From the NCBI RefSeq assembly GCF_001748085.1, contig NZ_BBZK01000007.1:1-64000 (forward strand): DNA of 64,000 bases, read 5' to 3'. This DNA is from Streptomyces sp. TP-A0874. Lineage in GTDB: Bacteria > Actinomycetota > Actinomycetes > Streptomycetales > Streptomycetaceae. The position numbers and the translations under genes were made by a program. Positions 53,009-61,551 of this stretch are shown here, one piece after another (the first letter of the stretch is position 1; each line of letters opens with the position of its first letter). The notes under the pieces were generated by a model that was given only the letters and a program-made list of their open reading frames with translations, was not told where the DNA came from and searched no databases.

Positions 53009-53749
53009 TCAGGCTGGCTTGCGCCAGACGGAGATGTGCTTCCGGGAGTCCTGGGTGAACGGCGCCCCGTCCCAGTCCGCGACCCGCCGTTCCAGCTCCA
53101 GCCCCGCGATCCGGGCCATCAGGTCGAGCTCCGCCGGCCACGCGTACCGGTGGCGGGAGCCGCCGCGGCGGTAGCGGCCGTCCTCGCCGTCGCGGGTGAG
53201 GTGGTGCGAGACGAGGACCTGCTCGACCAGGTCGAAGGTGTCGAAGCCGAGATGCCGCTCGGAGACGTCGAACGGCACCGCGACCTGCCCGGGCGGCAGG
53301 AACCGCAGCGGCGGTACGCCCAGCTCGATGACGAACCGGCCGCCGGGCACCAGATGGCGGGCGGCGTTGCGGAAGCACTCGACCTGCTCGTCCTGCGTGA
53401 GCAGGTTCGAGATCGTGTTGTACACGAGATAGACCAGGGTGAACTCGCCGGGGACGACGGCCGCGGCCATGTCCCCGATGGCGACCGGGAGCATCTCCTC
53501 GTCGATCTTGCGCCGCAGGACCGCTGCCATGTGCTCGGACAGTTCGATTCCGACGACGGGCACGCCGCGTTCCCGGAGCGGTACACCCACTCGTCCGGTT
53601 CCGACGGCGAACTCCAGCGCCCGGCCGTCTCCGGCGAGTTCGGCCAGGAAGTCGAGAGTCGGTCCGAGAACAGCGGCCGAGGACATCTCGCTCTCCTCGG
53701 CGTCGTAGCGGTCGGCGGTCGCACGGGTCCACAGCTCACTGCTCGTCAC
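53009..53749 (-). CDS. class I SAM-dependent methyltransferase
   Basis: A 246-residue methyltransferase. ALEFAVGTGRVGVPLRERGV is motif I, VVGIELSEHM motif II, IGDMAAAVVPGEFTLVYLVY motif IV, and FRNAARHLVPGGRFVIELGV the post-motif. ATADRYDAEE at the start resembles the small-molecule methyltransferases with a D-x-x-Y-D entry. Substrate unknown. GTG 53749 is chosen because the domain starts there. It converges on the YnfA gene with a 21-bp gap. Confidence 0.82.
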   Translation of the reverse strand: MTSSELWTRATADRYDAEESEMSSAAVLGPTLDFLAELAGDGRALEFAVGTGRVGVPLRERGVPVVGIELSEHMAAVLRRKIDEEMLPVAIGDMAAAVVPGEFTLVYLVYNTISNLLTQDEQVECFRNAARHLVPGGRFVIELGVPPLRFLPPGQVAVPFDVSERHLGFDTFDLVEQVLVSHHLTRDGEDGRYRRGGSRHRYAWPAELDLMARIAGLELERRVADWDGAPFTQDSRKHISVWRKPA

Positions 53750-53859
53750 GGGCGGCCACTCTGCCGGGCGCGGTGGGGAGCCGTCCACGCATTTTGAGGA
53801 GCGGAACGGCAGGCTGGGCCAGCGAGCGCTCGGCGAGTGGTCACCGCCCCGGGCCGACG

Positions 53860-54657
53860 TCAGCTGGCCGTCCAGCCGCCGTCCAGGGGGATGGAGGCGC
53901 CCGTGACGAAGCCGGTGTGCGGCCCGCACAGCCACAGCACGGCGGCGGCCACCTCCTCCGGCTCGATCAGCCGCTTGGCCGCGGAGCGCCGCAGCAGCAC
54001 CTCACCGACCACCTGCTCGGGACCGATGCCGTGCGCCGCCGACTGCGCGGCGATCTGGCGCTCGACCAGGGGCGTCCGCACGTACGCCGGGTTGACGCAG
54101 TTGCTGGTCACCCCGTGCTCGGCGCCCTCCAGGGCGGCGACCTTGCTCAGCCCCTCGATCGCGTGCTTCGCCGTGACGTAGGCGGACTTGAAGGGGCTGG
54201 CCCGCAGGCCGTGCGCGCTGGAGATGTTCACCACCCGGCCCCAGCCCTGGGCGTACATATGCGGCAGGGTCCGCTTCAGCAGCAGGAACGGCGCGGTGAC
54301 CATCACCTTCTGGATCAGCTCGAACCGCTCCGCGGGGAAGTCCTCGATCGCGGCCACGTGCTGCAGGCCGGCGTTGTTGACCAGGATGTCGAGGTCGGTG
54401 GGGAGTTCCCCGATGGCAGCGGCGTCGGACAGGTCGGCGGGGTGCGCTTCGCCGCCGATGTCCACGGCGACGGTCCGGGCCGACTCCTCGTCCAGATCCA
54501 CGACGTGCACCAGGGCCCCGGCAGCCGCCAGGGCCACCGCGCAGGCCCGGCCGATGCCGCTGCCGCCTCCGGTGACCATGGCCGTCCGCCCCGAGAGGTC
54601 CACGGGATCGACGGCCTGTGCCGCTCCGCCGGCCGGGGGTGTGAGTCCGCTTGTCAT
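53860..54657 (-). CDS. 3-hydroxybutyrate dehydrogenase (SDR family)
   Basis: Oxidises (R)-3-hydroxybutyrate to acetoacetate with NAD+. The 265-residue SDR has the loop TAMVTGGGSGIGRACAVAL, an NAD-type Asp in VVDLDEESA, ILVNNAGLQHVAAIEDFP, the active-site serine in VVNISSAHGLRASPFKS, YVTAKH as YxxxK, and the BdhA-typical NCVNPAYVRTPLVERQI. ATG 54657. It lies close to the polyhydroxybutyrate depolymerase gene on the same strand, but a strong terminator separates them. Confidence 0.9.
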   Translation of the reverse strand: MTSGLTPPAGGAAQAVDPVDLSGRTAMVTGGGSGIGRACAVALAAAGALVHVVDLDEESARTVAVDIGGEAHPADLSDAAAIGELPTDLDILVNNAGLQHVAAIEDFPAERFELIQKVMVTAPFLLLKRTLPHMYAQGWGRVVNISSAHGLRASPFKSAYVTAKHAIEGLSKVAALEGAEHGVTSNCVNPAYVRTPLVERQIAAQSAAHGIGPEQVVGEVLLRRSAAKRLIEPEEVAAAVLWLCGPHTGFVTGASIPLDGGWTAS

Positions 54658-54801
54658 GGCGGGAAACGTAAGGGGTGAAGCCGGTCGGTTCCGATGTGTG
54701 CGAGCGCCACAGTGGCACCGGCCGCTATGGATGTTCCCGCCAGCGGGCGCGGTGACCGGCGGGGGCCAGCGGCTCGCGGTGGAGGGGCCCTGGGACAGGC
54801 G

Positions 54802-54838
54802 CGCGGGGAGCGGGGCCCGGTCGGCCCCGCTCCCCGCG
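54802..54838 (-). terminator. terminator hairpin of the polyhydroxybutyrate depolymerase gene
   Basis: CGCGGGGAGCGGGGCC (54802-54817) pairs perfectly over 16 bases with its complement at 54823-54838 across a CGGTC loop. It lies about 36 bases past the stop codon of the depolymerase gene. Confidence 0.8.
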
Positions 54839-54874
54839 GTGTGGTGCGCGTTCCCTGCTCCGCACACGGTCGGA

Positions 54875-56173
54875 TCAGGGACATCCGTTGTCGGCGATGA
54901 CGTAGTGACCCGCCGGGGACTCCTTCAGGGTGTGTGTCACGGCCACGTTGTAGAGCCCCATGTCCTGGTTCGAGCCCTTGGCGTAGACGTAACCGCCGCT
55001 GGTGCTGGCCCGGTCGGCCCGCACGTGTTCGTAGTTGTTCGACGTCCAGCAGGCCGCCGCCGGATCCGAGGGGCTGGGGCTCGGGGTCGGGCTGCTGCCG
55101 GGGTCCTCCGGATCGGTGGCGCCGCCGGTCAGGCCGAAGAAGTCGACGATCCAGTAGCTGGAGCAGATCGAGTCCAGGAAGTACGCCCCGGCCTGTCCGC
55201 ACTGCTGGGAGCCGGATCCCGGGTCCACCGGGGTGCCGTGGCCCATGCCCGGCACGGTGTTCACCTCCACGGCCACACTGCCGTCCCCGGCCAGGTACTG
55301 CTCCCTGACGGTGTTGTTGGGCCCGATGGTGGACGTGCGGTCCGGACTCTGCCCGAGGCCGTGCACCTGCGTCCACTGGTCGCGCAGCTCCTCGGCGTTC
55401 TTCGGCGCGACCGTCCAGTCACTGTCCCCCTGCCAGACGGCGACCCGGGGCCGCGGGCCGGAGTAGCCGGGGTGGGCGTCCGTCACGCGCTGCGCCCACT
55501 CGGCGGGGGTGCGGTCCACACCCGGGCTCATGCAGGTGAAGGCGGTGATGGAGTCGGTGGCGCAGCCGTAGGGGAGTCCGGCGATCACCGCACCGGCCTT
55601 GAAGACGTCCGGGTAGGTGGCGAGCATGACCGCGGTCATACCGCCGCCGGCGGAGAGTCCGGTGACGTAGGCCTGGCCCGGGTCCGCCCCGTAGGCCGAG
55701 CCGGCGTGGGCGACCATCTGCCGGATCGAGGCGGCCTCGCCCTGGCCGCGCCGGGTGTCGGACGGCTCGAACCAGTTGAAGCACCGGCTGAGGTTGTTCG
55801 CCGAGGTGGTCTCGGCGAAGACCAGCAGGAAGCCGTGGGTGTCGGCGAAGGTCGTCAGCCCCGAGTGGTCCGCGTAGTCCTGCGCGCTCTGCGTGCAGCC
55901 GTGCAGTGCCACCACCACCGGGGCGCCGGCCGGCAGCGCGGCCGGCCGGTAGACGTACATGTTCAGGGCGCCCGGGTTGGCGCCGAAGTCGGCGACCTTC
56001 TCCAGGCTCACGGCCGCCTGCGCCTCCGTGGCGGGGGCGAACAGCGCGGCGACCACGGCCAGCACCGCGGCGGCGGCCAGCGCACCGGCCCCCGCCCAGG
56101 ACAGTCGCCTCGGGTGCCCCCTGGCCGGCCGGTCTGGTGCGGCCGGCTTCGGTGCGGTTCCGTGCGTCGGCAC
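54875..56173 (-). CDS. secreted polyhydroxybutyrate depolymerase family esterase
   Basis: A 432-residue extracellular esterase. A long signal peptide ends near residue 53 (AATEAQAAVS region). The catalytic domain shows VVALHGCTQSAQDYADHSGL (oxyanion hole), YVTGLSAGGGMTAVMLATY (lipase box Ser), WQGDSDWTVAPKN (acid) and VPGMGHGTPVDPG (His). After a Pro/Ser/Thr linker at about residue 355 comes a C-terminal domain starting CWTSNNYEHVRADRASTSGG with two cysteines, like the polymer-binding domains of PHB depolymerases and related chitin- or cellulose-binding modules. It probably feeds 3-hydroxybutyrate to the nearby transporter and dehydrogenase. Confidence 0.87.
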   Translation of the reverse strand: MPTHGTAPKPAAPDRPARGHPRRLSWAGAGALAAAAVLAVVAALFAPATEAQAAVSLEKVADFGANPGALNMYVYRPAALPAGAPVVVALHGCTQSAQDYADHSGLTTFADTHGFLLVFAETTSANNLSRCFNWFEPSDTRRGQGEAASIRQMVAHAGSAYGADPGQAYVTGLSAGGGMTAVMLATYPDVFKAGAVIAGLPYGCATDSITAFTCMSPGVDRTPAEWAQRVTDAHPGYSGPRPRVAVWQGDSDWTVAPKNAEELRDQWTQVHGLGQSPDRTSTIGPNNTVREQYLAGDGSVAVEVNTVPGMGHGTPVDPGSGSQQCGQAGAYFLDSICSSYWIVDFFGLTGGATDPEDPGSSPTPSPSPSDPAAACWTSNNYEHVRADRASTSGGYVYAKGSNQDMGLYNVAVTHTLKESPAGHYVIADNGCP

Positions 56174-56427
56174 GAGGCCTCCCCTCGGGTGGACGGCACG
56201 GGACCTTTCCCGGCCCCGCGACCCCGGTCCGCCACGCGGGGGTGGTCGGCTACCGGGGTGCGGTCACCGTAGGCGGGGGCGCGGCGGCCCCGGAATGGTG
56301 CCGTCATCCACAACGGGGAAGGCGGTCACCGGCCTCCGAACCGTTGCATCGGCCGGCGCGCGCTGCTAACGCCGCGTCCGGTAGGAGGGGGCCGCACCGC
56401 GCTCCCCGGCGGGCCGCTCCGCCGTCC

Positions 56428-57129
56428 TCACTCGTTCGCGGCGGCGACGGCCTCGACGACCTCCTTGGCGGCGCCTTCCGCGGCCTTGCGGAGGTCGGCG
56501 GACTTGGGTGTCTTGCCGTCCTCGAAACCGGCACCGTTGTAGTGCAGCGTGAGGACCGCGTTCTCGGTGCGGACGACCACGGTCTGGTTGACGTAGTTGT
56601 CGCCGTCGCTCTTCTGCTCGTAGCTGACGGTCGTCGCCGCGTCCCCGAGAGCCGGCTCGGCGGTCTTGAGCTTCTTCGCGCCCTCGGCGGCCTTCGCCGT
56701 CTCCACGTGCTTGGCGTACTGCTCCTCGGCCCGTTCCTCACCGCTGCCCAGGGCCTCATCGGAGTCGTAGCGCTCCAGGGATATGTCCATCCAGCGGTAC
56801 TGGTAGCCGTCCAGGCCGTGCCAGGAGCAGGAGCCGCGGGCGTCGAGGTCGTAGGACTTCCCGCTGGTCCCGCCCTTCTTCTTCGCCTTGGGCACCAACT
56901 TTCCGACGGTGCTCTTGGAGAGCGTGTCGCAGGCCCGGGGGAGCTTGCCGTACTTGGCCGGGGCCGGCTTCGGCTCGGCGCTGGCGGAGCTGTTCGGCGA
57001 GTCCTCCGCGGAGCCCTTGTCGTCGGACTCCATGGTGCAGCCGGCGACGAACACCGCCGGCAGCACGGCTGCGCAGGTGAGTAGGCGGGCGAGTCGGGGG
57101 GCTGATCGGTGCATGGTTCCTTCGCTCAT
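56428..57129 (-). CDS. DUF3558-like lipoprotein
   Basis: A 233-residue lipoprotein. The signal peptide ends in VAGCTM (lipobox); a charged Ser/Pro/Ala/Glu-rich linker follows. LPRACDTLSKSTVGKLVPKA and CSWHGLDGYQYRWMDISLER carry the two conserved cysteines of the DUF3558-type fold, and ALGDAATTVSYEQ and VVVRTENAVLTLHYNGAGF the C-terminal sheet. The function is unknown. ATG 57129 is preceded by GGAGG at 9 bases; an internal ATG five codons later is possible. It lies about 100 bases after its paralogue at 57229-58083, on the same strand. Confidence 0.8.
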   Translation of the reverse strand: MSEGTMHRSAPRLARLLTCAAVLPAVFVAGCTMESDDKGSAEDSPNSSASAEPKPAPAKYGKLPRACDTLSKSTVGKLVPKAKKKGGTSGKSYDLDARGSCSWHGLDGYQYRWMDISLERYDSDEALGSGEERAEEQYAKHVETAKAAEGAKKLKTAEPALGDAATTVSYEQKSDGDNYVNQTVVVRTENAVLTLHYNGAGFEDGKTPKSADLRKAAEGAAKEVVEAVAAANE

Positions 57130-57228
57130 CGGTGTCCGCCTCCGCTGGAGGCGCCGACCAGGTCGGTGGTCGGCAGAGTCACGCGCATACCGTACGAGGA
57201 ATGCCCGGTTCCTGGCGAAACCGGCTGG

Positions 57229-58083
57229 TCAGTCGCTGAACCGTGAGGACAGTTCGGCGGCGATCCGCTGCGCCTTCTCCTGGAGGTCGGCGCTGTCCAG
57301 CAGGCCGGACTGCTGGTTGGCCCACAGGTCGTACCGGACGGTGACCAGGACGTTCGAGGCCCGGAAGACGACCGTGACGTCCCGGTGGACGCCCGAGTCG
57401 GAGGTGACGAGCCGGTCGTCGATGTAGGCCACCTGGCCGAGGTCGTCCAGTGTCCGGGGGGCGGTCCGCGGATCGTCGCTCGCGTCCGCGGGCGGGCTCT
57501 CACTGGGGGAGCCGCTCTTCCCCTTCCCGCCGGCCACCGCGCTCTTCCCGGCCTTCCCGACGCCGGCGTCGGGGTCGTCGCTCGGAGAGGACGAGGGCCT
57601 GCCGCTGCCGGTCTCCTCCTGGTCCTGCGAGGCGTCGGGGATCTTCGCCGCCTCGGCCTTCTTCTCGTACAGCTCCTGGGCCCGGTCGTCGTCGCTGACC
57701 TCCGGGTCGTAGGAGACCACCCGCTCGAAGTCGATCTCGAGGTGCCGGGAGCCGTCCGAGGACTCGTCCTGCCAGCGGCAGCCGACCCGCCGATCGGTGT
57801 CGTAGGTGAGGGTGGCGTGCCCCGCGTACGCCCTCTCGCGCTGGGTCTCGGCGAGGTCCTGGTAGCCGGGGAGCAGCACGCCGAGGGTCTCCTCGGTGGC
57901 GGCCCCGCAGGGCTCGGGGAGCGTCCGGTACTTCCCGGGAGGGGCGCCGGAGGAGCCGGCCGAGGAGCCGCCCGGCTTCAGATCGCCGGAGCCGCCGCCC
58001 GGGGCGCCGGTGCAGCCGGCCGCGCCCCCCAGTAGCAGCACTGCTGCCAGGGCGGCACCGGGCGCGTAAGACCTTCGCCGCAC
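57229..58083 (-). CDS. DUF3558-like lipoprotein, larger paralogue
   Basis: A 284-residue lipoprotein with lipobox GGAAGCTG and a long Gly/Ser linker. The paired-cysteine core is LPEPCGAATEETLGVLLPGY and VGCRWQDESSDGSRHLEIDF. A long Ser/Asp/Gly/Pro-rich insert of about 65 residues interrupts the domain, followed by GQVAYIDDRLVTSD and VTVVFRASNVLVTVRYDLWA. It shares its layout with the gene at 56428, so the two probably arose by duplication. GTG 58083 has AAAGGAG upstream. It is divergent from rtcB. Confidence 0.8.
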   Translation of the reverse strand: MRRRSYAPGAALAAVLLLGGAAGCTGAPGGGSGDLKPGGSSAGSSGAPPGKYRTLPEPCGAATEETLGVLLPGYQDLAETQRERAYAGHATLTYDTDRRVGCRWQDESSDGSRHLEIDFERVVSYDPEVSDDDRAQELYEKKAEAAKIPDASQDQEETGSGRPSSSPSDDPDAGVGKAGKSAVAGGKGKSGSPSESPPADASDDPRTAPRTLDDLGQVAYIDDRLVTSDSGVHRDVTVVFRASNVLVTVRYDLWANQQSGLLDSADLQEKAQRIAAELSSRFSD

Positions 58084-58115
58084 GGTCCCCCGCTCCTTTC
58101 GAAGGAAAATTCGTT

Positions 58116-58145
58116 GCCATCGAACGATGGCCATTGGAAACAATG
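58116..58145. promoter_or_regulatory. two adjacent palindromes between DUF3558 gene and rtcB
   Basis: GCCATCGAACGATGGC (58116-58131) is a perfect inverted repeat, and directly next to it CATTG-GAAA-CAATG (58132-58145) is a second, with a GAAA loop. They lie in the 162-bp divergent region, 33 bases upstream of the lipoprotein gene start and about 100 bases before rtcB. Either a DNA-binding protein site or stacked RNA hairpins in a leader would fit. Confidence 0.55.
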
Positions 58146-58245
58146 TCTACCGCACAGGCGGGCGGGTTCGCCGAGGTGCTGCCGGGTACCTGGCAGTAAG
58201 TCCTGTTTTGCCTTCTGGCCGATTCCGTGGGGGAACGAGATCACC

Positions 58246-59439
58246 ATGCCGTACACCGAACTGCCCGGCGGGAGGGTGCCCATCCGCATGTGGGCGGACC
58301 CGGGCACCGTGGAGAGCGCCGCGATGGGCCAACTGCGGAACGTCTCGACGCTGCCCTGGGTCGAGGGGCTGGCCGTGATGCCGGACGTGCACTACGGCAA
58401 GGGGGCGACGGTCGGCTCGGTGATCGCCATGCGCGGGGCGGTCTGCCCCGCGGCGGTCGGGGTGGACATCGGCTGCGGGATGTCCGCGGTGAAGACCTCG
58501 CTGACCGCGAACGACCTGCCGGGGGACCTCTCTCGGCTGCGGTCGAAGATCGAACAGGCCATCCCGGTGGGACACGCGATGCACCGCGAGCCGGTCGACC
58601 CCGGGCGGCTCAGGGACTTCCCCACCCGGGGCTGGAACGACTTCTGGCGGCGGTTCGACGGGGTGGCCGAGGCGGTCAGGTACCGCCGCGACCGGGCCGT
58701 GCGGCAGATGGGCTCGCTGGGCTCGGGAAACCACTTCATCGAGTTCTGCCTCGACGAGTCGGGCTCGGTCTGGCTGATGCTGCACTCCGGCTCCCGGAAC
58801 ATCGGCAAGGAACTCGCCGACCACCACATCACGGTCGCCAGGGGGCTGCCGCATAACCAGGACCTGGTCGACCGGGACCTGGCCGTCTTCGTCGCCGACA
58901 CCCCGCAGATGGAGGCCTACCGCAACGACCTGTTCTGGGCGCAGGAGTACGCCCGCCACAACCGCGCGATCATGATGAGCCTCTTCCAGGACATCGTCCG
59001 CCGTGAGTTCCGGAAGGCCGCTCCCACCTTCGAACCGGTCATCTCCTGCCACCACAACTACGTCGCCGAGGAGCGCTACGACGGCGCCGACCTGCTGGTC
59101 ACCAGGAAGGGGGCGATCCGGGCCGGGAGCGGTGACTACGGCATCATCCCCGGATCGATGGGCACCAGCTCGTACATCGTGCGGGGCCTGGGCAACGAGG
59201 CCTCCTTCAACTCGGCCTCGCACGGCGCGGGCCGGCGGATGAGCCGCAACTCGGCGCGGAAGCGGTACACGGCGCAGGACCTGGTACGCCAGACGCAGGG
59301 TGTGGAGTGCCGCAAGGACGCCGGCGTGGTGGACGAGATCCCGAGCGCCTACAAGCCGATCGACCAGGTCATGGAGGAACAGCGGGACCTCGTCGAGGTG
59401 GTCGCCAAGCTGCGGCAGCTGGTCTGTGTGAAGGGCTGA
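58246..59439 (+). CDS. rtcB: RtcB-family RNA ligase
   Basis: GTP- and Mn2+-dependent ligase that joins 2',3'-cyclic phosphate (or 3'-phosphate) RNA ends to 5'-OH ends; 397 residues. Metal- and guanylate-binding motifs are clear: AAVGVDIGCGMSAVKTSL, SLGSGNHFIEFC, MLHSGSRNIGKELADHHI, CHHNYVAEERYDG, the GTP-binding GSMGTSSYIVRG, and the guanylylated His in SASHGAGRRMSR. ATG 58246 is chosen; the frame is open to 58114. No archease gene is visible nearby. A terminator hairpin follows immediately. Confidence 0.94.
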   Translation: MPYTELPGGRVPIRMWADPGTVESAAMGQLRNVSTLPWVEGLAVMPDVHYGKGATVGSVIAMRGAVCPAAVGVDIGCGMSAVKTSLTANDLPGDLSRLRSKIEQAIPVGHAMHREPVDPGRLRDFPTRGWNDFWRRFDGVAEAVRYRRDRAVRQMGSLGSGNHFIEFCLDESGSVWLMLHSGSRNIGKELADHHITVARGLPHNQDLVDRDLAVFVADTPQMEAYRNDLFWAQEYARHNRAIMMSLFQDIVRREFRKAAPTFEPVISCHHNYVAEERYDGADLLVTRKGAIRAGSGDYGIIPGSMGTSSYIVRGLGNEASFNSASHGAGRRMSRNSARKRYTAQDLVRQTQGVECRKDAGVVDEIPSAYKPIDQVMEEQRDLVEVVAKLRQLVCVKG

Positions 59440-59441
59440 AC

Positions 59442-59471
59442 CCCGGGGCGGCGCCGACCGTCCGCCCCGGG
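59442..59471 (+). terminator. rtcB terminator hairpin
   Basis: CCCGGGGCGG (59442-59451) pairs with CCGCCCCGGG (59462-59471). It begins two bases after the rtcB stop codon. Confidence 0.7.
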
Positions 59472-59638
59472 AGGGGCGGGCGGCCAATTACCGTCGGCCG
59501 CGGCCCTGGTGGTGCCGGGGCCGGCCCCGGCCGCCCTCGCGGTCCGGCCCCGCCAGGCCGTAGTGTGGTCGGGTTTGGACAGTGCCGCAGGCCTGCCGAA
59601 ACCGAGTTCCACGCCTACCGCCGTACCAGGGGGCCACC

Positions 59639-60124
59639 GTGCCGACACCGCGTATGAGCACGACACCGCTGCCGGGGATCGGGGTCCAGTACGACCTCAC
59701 ACTCCGTGACCACCGACACGTTTCGGTGGTCGCGCACCGGGACGGATCACGCAGCCTCAACGCGTACCGCTCCGACGATCCCGACGCCTGTTCGTTCTCC
59801 ATCCACCTCAGCGGTCCGGAGGCCGCCACGGTGGCCGACACACTCGCCCCCAACGACCGCAGCCCCAGCCTGCTCTACACCACCGACCTGGGACTGGTCG
59901 CCGAGCGCCTCCCGCTGAGCGCCGTGTCGTACTGGAACGGCCGGCTGCTCGGCGAGACCCGGGTACGGACCGAGACCGGCGCCTCCATCGTCGCGGTGCT
60001 GCGCCGGGCGGAGGCCATTCCGTCACCCACCCCGGACTTCAGGCTCGCCGGCGGGGACATCCTGATCGTGATCGGCACTCGCGAGGGCGTGGACGCGGCC
60101 GCCGCCGTCCTGGAACGGGAGTGA
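59639..60124 (+). CDS. KhtT-like regulatory subunit of a K+/H+ antiporter
   Basis: A 161-residue protein with an N-terminal part of its own (PGIGVQYDLTLRDHRHVSVV) and a C-terminal TrkA-C domain (ETGASIVAVLRRAEAIPSPT, FRLAGGDILIVIGTREGVDA). TrkA-C binds cyclic di-AMP or nucleotides in KhtT-type proteins. GTG 59639 is preceded by AGGGGG; a second start at ATG 59654 is possible. It is coupled to the antiporter gene, which starts four bases after its stop. Confidence 0.86.
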   Translation: MPTPRMSTTPLPGIGVQYDLTLRDHRHVSVVAHRDGSRSLNAYRSDDPDACSFSIHLSGPEAATVADTLAPNDRSPSLLYTTDLGLVAERLPLSAVSYWNGRLLGETRVRTETGASIVAVLRRAEAIPSPTPDFRLAGGDILIVIGTREGVDAAAAVLERE

Positions 60125-60128
60125 TCGG

Positions 60129-61367
60129 ATGCATTCAGCCCTCTTCCTGATCGAACTCGGCGCCATCATCCTCGCCCTCGGGCTGCTGGGGCGGTTCGCC
60201 GGACGCTACGGTTTCTCCCCCATCCCGCTGTACCTGCTCGCCGGCCTCGCCTTCGGCCAGGGCGGGCTGCTGCCGCTCGGTGCCAGCGAGGAGTTCGTCT
60301 CCTTCGGCTCCGAAATCGGAGTCGTGCTGCTGCTGCTCATGCTCGGCCTCGAGTACACGGCGGCGGACCTGATCAGCAACCTCAAGACCCAGTACCCGGC
60401 CGGGGCCGTCGACTTCGCGTTCAACGCGCTGCCCGGCGCTGCCGCCGCCCTGCTGCTGGGCTGGGGGCCGGTGGCCGCCGTGGTGCTCGCAGGTGTCACC
60501 TGGATCTCCTCCTCCGGGGTCATCGCCAAGGTGCTCAACGACCTGGGCCGGGTCGGCAACCGCGAGACCCCCGTCATCCTCAGCGTCCTGGTGCTGGAAG
60601 ACCTCGCCATGGCGGTGTACCTGCCGATCCTCACCGCCCTGCTGGCCGGCGCCGGGCTGGTCGCCGGCAGCGTCACGCTGGCCGTCGCGCTGGGCGCGGC
60701 CGGGCTGGTGCTCTTCGTCGCGGTCCGCTACGGGCGGATGATCTCCCGCTTCGTCTCCACCGAGGATCCGGAGAAGCTGCTGCTGGTGGTCCTCGGACTG
60801 ACGCTGCTGGTGGCCGGGGTGGCGCAGCAGTTGCAGGTCTCGGCGGCGGTCGGGGCGTTCCTCGTCGGCATCGCGCTCTCGGGGGAGGCGGCCGAGGGCG
60901 CGCACGCGCTGCTGCTGCCGCTGCGGGACCTGTTCGCCGCGGTCTTCTTCGTCTTCTTCGGTCTGAGCACCGACCCGGCCAGCATCCCGCCGGTGATCGT
61001 GCCGGCGTTCCTGCTGGCGGTGCTGAGCATCCTCACCAAGATCGCCACCGGTTACTGGGCCGCCCGCCGGGCCGGGATCGGCCGCCGGGGGCGCTGGCGG
61101 GCCGGCGGCACCCTGGTGGCCCGCGGCGAGTTCTCCATCGTGATCGCCGGGCTCGCCGTCTCGGCGGGGATCGAGCCGCAACTGGGGCCGCTGGCGACGG
61201 CGTACGTCCTGCTGCTGGTCATCCTCGGGCCGCTGACGGCGCGCTATGCCGAGCCGGTCGCCCAGCGGCTGACCAGGCACACGGGGACGATCGGCGTCAC
61301 TCTGGACACGGTCGGGACGGCCGGCGAGCCGGCGATCAGCCGGCCGGATCCGCCCGCGCGGCGGTGA
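60129..61367 (+). CDS. CPA2-family cation:proton antiporter (KhtU-like)
   Basis: A 412-residue membrane antiporter with about twelve helices. Signature stretches are ALGLLGRFAGRYGFSPIPLY, LGLEYTAADLISN, GVTWISSSGVIAKVLNDLGR, and VLVLEDLAMAVYLPILTALL, whose acidic pair is typical of CPA2 ion-binding regions. Last part has GGTLVARGEFSIVIAGLAV. With the upstream KhtT-like protein it should form a gated K+(or NH4+)/H+ antiporter. There is no separate RCK domain in this protein. Likely one transcript with the regulator. Confidence 0.9.
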   Translation: MHSALFLIELGAIILALGLLGRFAGRYGFSPIPLYLLAGLAFGQGGLLPLGASEEFVSFGSEIGVVLLLLMLGLEYTAADLISNLKTQYPAGAVDFAFNALPGAAAALLLGWGPVAAVVLAGVTWISSSGVIAKVLNDLGRVGNRETPVILSVLVLEDLAMAVYLPILTALLAGAGLVAGSVTLAVALGAAGLVLFVAVRYGRMISRFVSTEDPEKLLLVVLGLTLLVAGVAQQLQVSAAVGAFLVGIALSGEAAEGAHALLLPLRDLFAAVFFVFFGLSTDPASIPPVIVPAFLLAVLSILTKIATGYWAARRAGIGRRGRWRAGGTLVARGEFSIVIAGLAVSAGIEPQLGPLATAYVLLLVILGPLTARYAEPVAQRLTRHTGTIGVTLDTVGTAGEPAISRPDPPARR

Positions 61368-61392
61368 GACCGCCGCTGGGCCCAAACGAGCT

Positions 61393-61412
61393 GGGCAGCC
61401 GACCGGCTGCCC
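61393..61412 (+). terminator. terminator after the antiporter gene
   Basis: GGGCAGCC (61393-61400) pairs with GGCTGCCC (61405-61412) around a GACC loop, 26 bases after the antiporter stop. Confidence 0.65.
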
Positions 61413-61551
61413 CCTCCAGATGAAACGGCCGCCGGCCTCCGCTGGTATCGCGTCAGCGGACGCGACTCGGCTGCCCGCCACCCCTGCGGCACGGGCCGGC
61501 AAGCGCGCCGCGTCCCTCGGGGACCGGTCACACGGCGGAGGCCGACGGCCC

